Source: Mageeibacillus sp. UBA1257 (GTDB taxonomy: Bacteria > Bacillota > Clostridia > UBA1212 > UBA1257). From it: 20,674 nt of DNA. The stretch covers positions 28,959 through 49,632 of the forward strand of contig DBVT01000053.1 of assembly GCA_002308775.1 (NCBI GenBank), read 5' to 3'. Each line of letters starts with the position of its first letter. The stretch's first letter is position 1. Below the pieces are notes generated by a model, which worked only from the letters and a program-made list of their open reading frames with translations, was not told the DNA's origin and ran no database searches. Positions 15,284 through 20,674 of the stretch are shown here, piece after piece. The position numbers were made by a program, and so were the translations under genes.

Positions 15284-16288
15284 ATGACAAGCAAAGAGAG
15301 ATTTGAAAAGGTATTGAGCTTTTCACGGGACGTCGACAGGCTCCCGGTCACAGAGTGGGCTCCCTGGTGGACTCTTACTTTGGATGCCTGGGAGAAAGAG
15401 GGTCTGAACGTTCGCGGAGATCTTCATGATCTTCATGAATACTTCGGTCTGGACAGACTGCACCAGTTCTGGTTCGAAGGGAGAGATCCCAATTTCGGCG
15501 AAGGAATATCAAAACTGGGTCACCTTATCGAGAACGAACAGGACTATATGTTCATGAGACCGTATGTCTGTTCCGACGGGATAATTGAAAAGGCCAAGAG
15601 AGACATAGATACATATTTGACTAAATATGCCGACAAAGATTATGCCGTCTGGATGAGTCTGGACGGCTTTTTCTGGTATCCCAGAACGCTTTTCGGCATT
15701 GAGAACCACTTATATGCATTTTACGATCACGCGGATCTTATGACGCGGATGAACGAAGATCTTTGCGAATTTTACATTAAACTTCTGGACCTGGTCTATT
15801 CGTATATCGATCCGGTATTTATGACTTTCGCAGAGGATATGTCATATAATCTGGGGCCTATGATCTCTAAGGATCTCTACGATGAATTCATGGATCCGTA
15901 TTTTAAAATATTGATACCTAAGATCAAAGCACACGGAACGCATCCCTTTATAGATACGGACGGATTCGTGGAACCTCTCATACCATGGTTTTTACAGTCG
16001 GGTATCGAAGGCATATTGCCTCTGGAGCGTATGGCGGGAGTGGACATATGCAGGATAAGAGAAAATTACCCGAAATTGCTTATGGTGGGCGCCTTCGACA
16101 AGACTGTAATGCACCTTGGCGAGGAAGCAATGAGAAAGGAATTCGAAAGGATCAAACCCGTAATTTTGTCCGGAGGATACATACCCGGTGTGGATCATCA
16201 GACGCCTCCTGATGTCACGGTCGAAAACTACGAGATATTCCTGAAACTTTTGAGGGAATATTGCGGAATGTACGGAAACAACGGGTAA
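15284..16288 (+). CDS. URO-D-superfamily corrinoid methyltransferase
   Basis: A 334-aa protein of the uroporphyrinogen decarboxylase superfamily, in the branch of cobalamin-dependent methyltransferases (MtaA, MtbA and CmuA relatives). Support comes from MTSKERFEKVL at the start, FAEDMSYNLGPMIS, the segment HPFIDTDGFVEPLIP, SGIEGILPLERMAGVDI, VGAFDK and GGYIPGVDHQTPPDVTVENY. The HxC zinc pair of MtaA/MtbA is not visible in the matching segment (around 220-226), so coenzyme M chemistry is unlikely. With a corrinoid protein and an activator adjacent, it is most likely the substrate-specific methyltransferase I; haem synthesis is improbable. Start at 15284 is set by AAGGAG ten bases upstream. The methyl donor is unknown. 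Confidence 0.85.
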   Translation: MTSKERFEKVLSFSRDVDRLPVTEWAPWWTLTLDAWEKEGLNVRGDLHDLHEYFGLDRLHQFWFEGRDPNFGEGISKLGHLIENEQDYMFMRPYVCSDGIIEKAKRDIDTYLTKYADKDYAVWMSLDGFFWYPRTLFGIENHLYAFYDHADLMTRMNEDLCEFYIKLLDLVYSYIDPVFMTFAEDMSYNLGPMISKDLYDEFMDPYFKILIPKIKAHGTHPFIDTDGFVEPLIPWFLQSGIEGILPLERMAGVDICRIRENYPKLLMVGAFDKTVMHLGEEAMRKEFERIKPVILSGGYIPGVDHQTPPDVTVENYEIFLKLLREYCGMYGNNG

Positions 16289-16294
16289 AATGAA

Positions 16295-17842
16295 ATGAAG
16301 GTCACCGTTCGCCGCGGAAATGAAACGCATGAATACGAAGAAGAGAAAAGGACAAGGGCATCGGAATTCCTTAAGAGGAGCGGTGCCGCTTTTTCGATGC
16401 CCTGCGGCGGAATGGGAAGATGCTTAAACTGCAGGGTGACGATCATCGGCGGTCTGAGCGAGCCTGCGGATATAGAAAAGAAGGCCCTGGGAGACGAACT
16501 CCTTCAAAAAGGCGTGAGACTTGCTTGTTATACGTTCATAGAAGGAGATTGCGAAATAGTTCTCGGTGAAGAAAATGACGTGATCATGTCTGATTTCGAA
16601 ACGTCCGGGACGAGCCGCCCGGGCGTTTTACGAGGCGGCGCGGAATCGGTAGGCTTCGCTGCAGATATAGGCACCACCACAGTCTGCGGATATCTCTACG
16701 ATCTCAAAACAGGAGAAATGCTCTCAAAACGCGCAGGCAAAAATGCTCAGGGAACATTCGGCAGTGACGTGATCTCCAGGATCGAAGCATCTCTCGGAGG
16801 AAACAGGGAGGCGCTTTGCAAATGCGTATGCGATCAGCTCGGAGATATGGTCTTCAGCATGTGCAGAGAGCTCAAAATCGAGACAAAAAGGGTGAAAAAG
16901 GCAGTTTTGACCGGCAATACGGCGATGCTTTACCTTCTCACGGGGAAAGACATATCTTCCATTTCAAAGGCTCCGTTTGAGTCCGAAACGCTTTTCGGAG
17001 GAGAATACAAATGGAATATAGGTATTCAGGCGCTCCGTTTCTGCGAGGAGATCTACCTTCCGAAATGCATGGGAGCATACGTCGGCGCTGATATAACGTG
17101 TTCTTCTCTCGCCACGGACCTCGACAGAAAAAGCGGCAGGATCCTTATGGCAGACATCGGAACGAACGGGGAGATAGTGCTGAAACACGACGGCAAAATG
17201 ATCAGCTGTTCTACTGCGGCGGGACCGGCTTTCGAAGGTTCCGGGCTCAGTTGCGGCGTGACGGCGAAGGAAGGCGCGATCAGCATCGTAAAAACGGACG
17301 GGAAGAATATATCGTTTGAAACTATAGGAGGAGCTGAGCCTCTCGGTTTTTGCGGAAGCGGCATAATAGACGCTGTCGCGGCTCTTTTAGACCTCGGAAT
17401 GATAGACGAAACGGGCAGGATAGAAGACGATTTTATCATTGAAAAAGACGGAGAGGACAATGTCAGAATGTGCGGCTTCCTGATCTCTCAAAAGGACATC
17501 AGGGCGATACAGATGGGAAAAGCTGCCATAAGAGCCGGCATAGAGACTCTCCTCCAAAAGGAAGACCTGAAAGCGGAAGACATAGACGAGGTGCTCATAG
17601 CGGGAGGCTTCGGAAGCTTTATAAACGTAAAAAGCGCATGCAGGATAGGAATGATACCTCCCGCGTTTGAGAACAGCGCAAAAGCTGTAGGAAACGCCGC
17701 CGCAAAAGGCGCTGCGGAAATTTTACTTTCGGATGAAAACAGGACCAGGGCGATCTGTATCGCGGAAAAGACGAAAGTGACAGACCTTACGGGCGATCCT
17801 GTCTTTACTGACCTCTACATAGAGAATATGATGTTCTGCTGA
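16295..17842 (+). CDS. Reductive activator of corrinoid proteins (2Fe-2S plus ASKHA), short form
   Basis: A RACE-type protein of 515 aa that uses ATP and an iron-sulfur centre to return inactive Co(II)-corrinoid to Co(I). Cys37, Cys43, Cys46 and Cys78 form the plant-type [2Fe-2S] motif (CGGMGRCLNC, then ACYT). The ASKHA ATPase part (DUF4445) carries ADIGTTT (123-129), MADIGTNGEIVL, GFCGSGIIDAVAALLDLG and IAGGFGSFINVKSACRIGMIP. Well-studied RACo proteins are about 630 aa with a middle domain between the two parts; here only about 30 residues separate them. The ribosome site is weak and the start lies six bases after the methyltransferase stop, so translation is probably coupled. Confidence 0.92.
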   Translation: MKVTVRRGNETHEYEEEKRTRASEFLKRSGAAFSMPCGGMGRCLNCRVTIIGGLSEPADIEKKALGDELLQKGVRLACYTFIEGDCEIVLGEENDVIMSDFETSGTSRPGVLRGGAESVGFAADIGTTTVCGYLYDLKTGEMLSKRAGKNAQGTFGSDVISRIEASLGGNREALCKCVCDQLGDMVFSMCRELKIETKRVKKAVLTGNTAMLYLLTGKDISSISKAPFESETLFGGEYKWNIGIQALRFCEEIYLPKCMGAYVGADITCSSLATDLDRKSGRILMADIGTNGEIVLKHDGKMISCSTAAGPAFEGSGLSCGVTAKEGAISIVKTDGKNISFETIGGAEPLGFCGSGIIDAVAALLDLGMIDETGRIEDDFIIEKDGEDNVRMCGFLISQKDIRAIQMGKAAIRAGIETLLQKEDLKAEDIDEVLIAGGFGSFINVKSACRIGMIPPAFENSAKAVGNAAAKGAAEILLSDENRTRAICIAEKTKVTDLTGDPVFTDLYIENMMFC

Positions 17843-17864
17843 GCAAAAGAGAAGGGAAACTGAA

Positions 17865-19328
17865 ATGGGAAGAGAAATGATCAAAGGAAGAGGCAAGACA
17901 AGAACACTGAGGGCATTCAATGCGATCGCTATGGGATGCGCAATAATTCTTTTGCTTTTTTCGGCCGCGACGATGAAAGGTACAGGGACGTTCATGTATA
18001 TCCTTCCTTGTGTGATCTCAGCTCTTCTGGTATTCCTGATCATCACGTTGATCCTTTCAAAAAGAGGCGGTTTCAGCTACGAAAAAGAGGCTACTTCGGC
18101 ATTCTTGCCTATGCTTTTGGTTGTTTCCCTGAATATACTCGTAAAAATCGCCCTCACATACGGAACGACTGAAAAATATGATTTTCTCTTCTTTGCGATA
18201 CCGCTCGTGACCTCGGCTATATGCGTTCTCGTATACAATGCGGCGAAAAGAATATTCAACAGAAGAACGGCCATTCTGGCTGCTCTCCTGTACGCATTCG
18301 CGCCTGCGTTTCCGATCTCTCAGTTGAACGATCTCAAAACGACGCTTTCTGCCGCGATCGTATGCCTTGCGCTTGTTTTCGCGCTTTCCGAAAAGCGAAC
18401 TGTCCCGAAGGGCCTTTTCACGGGAGTTCTCCTTTTTGCGGCATGTTTCCTTGATGAGACTTCGATACTCGCCGTTCCCGGCATCCTCATATACAATCTG
18501 ATCACCCCCTCAGGTAAAAAAGAAAAGAACAGATTCTGGAAGAACTGGACGTTTTTATTCACTTTCATCGCTCTTTTTACGACGTACGCTGCGTTTATGT
18601 CGTTTACCGAAGGATCGATACACACTCCGATGGGAGCCGGTTTTTCTCTGCATCTCAATTTCGCGGAAGGCAAGCCCGTTTTGGAATCGTTGAAAGGACT
18701 GATAAGAGAGTGGGAAGACTCGCTGATTGTTTTCGCTCAAGCGTCGTCTCCGTCAAAGTGGGTCATTTACTACAGGATGTCGTTTTATATTTTCTTTCTG
18801 ATATGTTCTTTAAAGGGCATGTTTATTGCCGGAAAGACCATCAAAAAGGAGACAGCGCCTTTTTCCGTATTTATCTTTTTCTGCTTCCTTACCACCTTGC
18901 TGGTACTGCGCAGCGATGCTGAAGTAACGGGAGATCTGTTCTTCGCGATGCTTTCGTTCCTTTCTGCTTTCGGTCTTATGGGTGAGGTTGAATATGTTCC
19001 TCTCTCTGTTGAAGTCCAGAAAGAACGCCAGTATGTAAGGGTAAAAAATCCGAAGATCATGATCGCCGGTGACTACACGGGCATCCGGAGCGAAGCTGAA
19101 GATATCCCGGAGGAAGATGACATTGAAAAGACCGTTGACAATGGCGAAAATGAAAAGCCGGAAGATGTGAACGGATCCGGATCCGAACAGGAACGGGAGA
19201 CTGAAACAGCCCCGAAAAGGGAGCCTCTCAGATTCTCTATGAAGAGCGCAGGCAGAGAGGCGGAAAAGAAGATCAGGATCGCCGTCTGGCAATGGAACGT
19301 GCATAAAATAAAAATGCCGAAAGAATGA
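17865..19328 (+). CDS. Polytopic membrane protein, possible GT-C/PMT-like, with charged tail
   Basis: A 487-aa integral membrane protein that I do not recognise with certainty. Roughly ten hydrophobic helices fill residues 20-373, starting with AIAMGCAIILLLFSA. The segment RTAILAALLYAFAPAFP and the helix after it recall the PMT/ArnT-type membrane glycosyltransferase family, but no N-terminal acidic catalytic motif in the first loop is evident, so a glycosyltransferase role is only a guess. The last 110 residues are cytoplasmic-looking: an acidic, low-complexity part (about 409-445) and a basic end. A GAAGGG ribosome site lies eight bases before the ATG. It starts 22 bases after the corrinoid activator and is probably in that operon, yet nothing links its function to methyl transfer. 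Confidence 0.7.
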   Translation: MGREMIKGRGKTRTLRAFNAIAMGCAIILLLFSAATMKGTGTFMYILPCVISALLVFLIITLILSKRGGFSYEKEATSAFLPMLLVVSLNILVKIALTYGTTEKYDFLFFAIPLVTSAICVLVYNAAKRIFNRRTAILAALLYAFAPAFPISQLNDLKTTLSAAIVCLALVFALSEKRTVPKGLFTGVLLFAACFLDETSILAVPGILIYNLITPSGKKEKNRFWKNWTFLFTFIALFTTYAAFMSFTEGSIHTPMGAGFSLHLNFAEGKPVLESLKGLIREWEDSLIVFAQASSPSKWVIYYRMSFYIFFLICSLKGMFIAGKTIKKETAPFSVFIFFCFLTTLLVLRSDAEVTGDLFFAMLSFLSAFGLMGEVEYVPLSVEVQKERQYVRVKNPKIMIAGDYTGIRSEAEDIPEEDDIEKTVDNGENEKPEDVNGSGSEQERETETAPKREPLRFSMKSAGREAEKKIRIAVWQWNVHKIKMPKE

Positions 19329-19395
19329 CAAAAAGCAGGAATGCGCATTTTTTCGTCGAAATTATTACAAATAAAACAAAAAAAGTGCAGGAAAA

Positions 19396-19458
19396 TTGAC
19401 ATTTTTTACGAAAAAGTACAAACAAAGGTTTGCATTTTTGATTTTTGTATGTTATTAT
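19396..19458 (+). promoter_or_regulatory. lexA promoter region with candidate SOS box
   Basis: CAAACAAAGGTTTG (19419-19432) is an inverted repeat of the form AAC-N4-GTT, resembling Gram-positive LexA boxes (consensus CGAAC-N4-GTTCG) though with A/T at the second positions. It overlaps a possible -35 TTTGCA (19429-19434), which is 18 bases from TATTAT (19453-19458). A second -35, TTGACA, lies at 19396-19401 but has only a poor -10 (TACAAA, 15-base spacing). Autorepression by LexA is the expected logic. The 160 bases between the membrane protein and lexA hold no gene. Confidence 0.5.
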
Positions 19459-19488
19459 TTCGGTGACCTTTATGTTCGGAGGAATGAG

Positions 19489-20196
19489 ATGGGAAGAAAG
19501 AAAAGCGATGAACCTTCCGCGAAACAGTTGGAAATAATGTCATATATAAGGGATTATGTGGATGAGAAAGGGTATCCGCCGTCAATAAGAGAGATCTGTC
19601 AGGCGGTAGATCTGACATCGTCGTCCACTGTTTTTACACACCTTGAAGCACTTGAAAGGAAAGGCCTTATAGAGAGGGGAGAAGGGACGACGAGAAGTAT
19701 CAGACTGATAGATCCGAGATTCTCGGGCAATTCTGCCGGTAATATGTCCCGCAAGGAAACAAAGGCCGACGTCGAAGAAAAAGCTCCGGAATTCAACGAG
19801 GTACCGAACGACGAAGTCATATTCGTACCTGTAATTGGAAAAGTTGCTGCAGGCACGCCTCTTCTTGCTGTAGAGAATACAGAGAGGACATTCCCTGTTC
19901 CGATCGATTTTACCAAAGGCAAAGAAGTTTTTATGCTGAAGGTCAAAGGAGAAAGCATGATCGAAGCAGGCATTTACGACGGCGACTACGTTCTCGTAAG
20001 CAGACAGGAATCTGCCGACAACGGAGACATCATAGTGGCTCTTATCGACGACAGCGTCACTGTGAAGACTTTTTACAAAGAGAAAAACTATATCAGGCTT
20101 CAGCCTGAAAACAGAACGATGACTGCGATCATAGTCGAACCCGGCGAACCTTTCAATATCATAGGAAAAGTCACGGGCGTATTCAGAATGATGTGA
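19489..20196 (+). CDS. lexA: LexA repressor, SOS regulator
   Basis: The SOS repressor with self-cleaving S24 peptidase domain, 235 aa against about 200-210 for most LexA. The N-terminal winged helix (LEIMSYIRDYVDEKGYPPSI, REICQAVDLTSSSTVFTHLEALERKG, ending IERGEGTTRSIRLID) binds DNA. The cleavage site is Ala121-Gly122 in KVAAGTP, with Ser156 in GESMI and Lys193 in TVKTFYK as catalytic dyad. The extra length is a charged linker between the domains (about 75-108). The ATG at 19489 has GGAGG six bases upstream; codons before it in frame encode a non-LexA extension overlapping the promoter and are excluded. A candidate SOS box precedes it and a terminator follows. Confidence 0.96.
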   Translation: MGRKKSDEPSAKQLEIMSYIRDYVDEKGYPPSIREICQAVDLTSSSTVFTHLEALERKGLIERGEGTTRSIRLIDPRFSGNSAGNMSRKETKADVEEKAPEFNEVPNDEVIFVPVIGKVAAGTPLLAVENTERTFPVPIDFTKGKEVFMLKVKGESMIEAGIYDGDYVLVSRQESADNGDIIVALIDDSVTVKTFYKEKNYIRLQPENRTMTAIIVEPGEPFNIIGKVTGVFRMM

Positions 20197-20221
20197 GAAA
20201 CGATCATGAAATAAAAAGAAC

Positions 20222-20253
20222 CTCCGCTTGTCGTTCGGCAGGCGGAGATTTTT
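20222..20253. terminator. Terminator after lexA, probably bidirectional
   Basis: CTCCGCTTGTCG (20222-20233) pairs with CGGCAGGCGGAG (20236-20247), with two G-T pairs and a short loop, followed by ATTTTT on the + strand. On the - strand the stem is followed by TTCTTTTTATTTC, so it can also end the converging gene. Confidence 0.8.
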
Positions 20254-20286
20254 GTTAGGTCGCGAAAAATATGACAAATGTTCTTC

Positions 20287-20674
20287 TTACCCTTCTGCTT
20301 CGCCGCTTACATCGTCTGTCGCACGGGAAATACAGAAGATCTTAACTGTTTCACCTTCGAATTTGGCGCAGTATACGCCCGTCTCATTCTTCATAAGTCT
20401 TATGTCGCCTTCAAGGCAGTCCATAACGGAATTGCCGTCGAACTTTTTGACTATGCATGTTCCGTCGGTTTTAACCGGGAAGTAGACGAGGTCAGAGGAT
20501 ACGATCGCTTCGAAGAGCTCATCGGAGCTGGGGAAGCTCTGTCCGTTTTTGACTACTGTATCTCCGCTCAGACTGTATATCTCAAGGCTGTATCTGTATT
20601 TGCTGAATCTGTTGAGCCAGCTCGCGGGATTGCTCTTTTTTACTATGAACGAAGTGTCGTTCAAAAGGCAAACG
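20287..20674 (-). CDS. Unidentified protein, C-terminal part, cut by the window edge
   Basis: The reading frame stays open from the right edge of the window down to the stop at 20287, giving at least 128 codons. The true start is outside. The visible part has no membrane helix and no motif I recognise; it looks like a small mixed alpha/beta domain (KYRYSLEIYSLSGDTVV, then SSDLVYFPVKTDGTCIVKKF, then IRLMKNETGVYCAKFEG). An in-frame TTG at 20664 exists but has no ribosome binding site. It converges on lexA, sharing the terminator between them. Function unknown. Confidence 0.6.
   Translation of the reverse strand, partial: VCLLNDTSFIVKKSNPASWLNRFSKYRYSLEIYSLSGDTVVKNGQSFPSSDELFEAIVSSDLVYFPVKTDGTCIVKKFDGNSVMDCLEGDIRLMKNETGVYCAKFEGETVKIFCISRATDDVSGEAEG

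Noticed and set aside
15284..16288. Uroporphyrinogen decarboxylase for haem synthesis (hemE)
   Set aside because: No haem genes nearby, and direct linkage to a corrinoid protein and its activator points to methyl transfer.
19338..19410. Palindrome AATGCGCATT and A/T-rich pairing after the membrane protein gene as a terminator
   Set aside because: No loop in the palindrome, and the A/T stem depends on wobble pairs, so no terminator is claimed.

Overview
The window looks like a chromosomal segment of a low-to-mid GC Gram-positive anaerobe, most likely a Clostridia-class Firmicute. The reasons are strong AGGAGG-type ribosome binding sites, sigma-A-like promoters, a lipoprotein-type PotD, a LexA gene with a Gram-positive-like SOS box, and a corrinoid methyltransfer module of the kind seen in anaerobic Clostridia. 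Genus cannot be set from the sequence alone. Coding density is high: no gene-free stretch exceeds about 235 bases. I saw no rRNA, tRNA, insertion sequence, CRISPR array or origin.

Region 1 (1-7504, all + strand) begins with a membrane-anchored alpha/beta hydrolase. A surface-polysaccharide block follows: a Wzx-type flippase, a DegT-family sugar aminotransferase, RfbA, RfbB, a CapE/FnlA-like UDP-HexNAc 4,6-dehydratase and a histidine-phosphatase-fold protein. Three of the junctions are ATGA overlaps or short gaps. RmlC and RmlD are absent and an aminotransferase is present, so the dTDP branch more likely ends in a 4-amino-4,6-dideoxyhexose than in rhamnose. No glycosyltransferase is seen in this block. 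It ends at a perfect 14-bp hairpin (7551-7584) that lies between converging genes.

Region 2 (12452 down to 7602, - strand) is a polyamine uptake operon: an XRE-cupin regulator, then potA, potB, potC and potD, with overlapping junctions among the pot genes. A consensus promoter (12536-12563) precedes the regulator, and clustered GTTTAG palindromes (12493-12528) sit right at its predicted transcription start, which suggests autoregulation. PotA has a second TOBE-like segment and PotD a C-terminal membrane helix; both are unusual.

Region 3 (12608-14398, - strand) is one gene for a three-part protein without a signal peptide: a carbohydrate-binding-like N-terminus, a calcineurin-like phosphoesterase and a Big2-like C-terminus. 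It has its own promoter and terminator.

Region 4 (14469-19328, + strand) starts from a promoter placed back-to-back with that of region 3. It encodes a corrinoid protein, a URO-D-superfamily methyltransferase, a short [2Fe-2S]/ASKHA reductive activator of corrinoid proteins, and a polytopic membrane protein. The first three form a coherent methyl-transfer system: the methyltransferase moves a methyl group to Co(I)-corrinoid and the activator rescues oxidised cobalt. The methyl donor and the second methyltransferase are not evident.

Region 5 (19396-20674) holds lexA with a candidate SOS box and a strong terminator, then the 3' part of an unidentified gene on the - strand that runs off the window edge.
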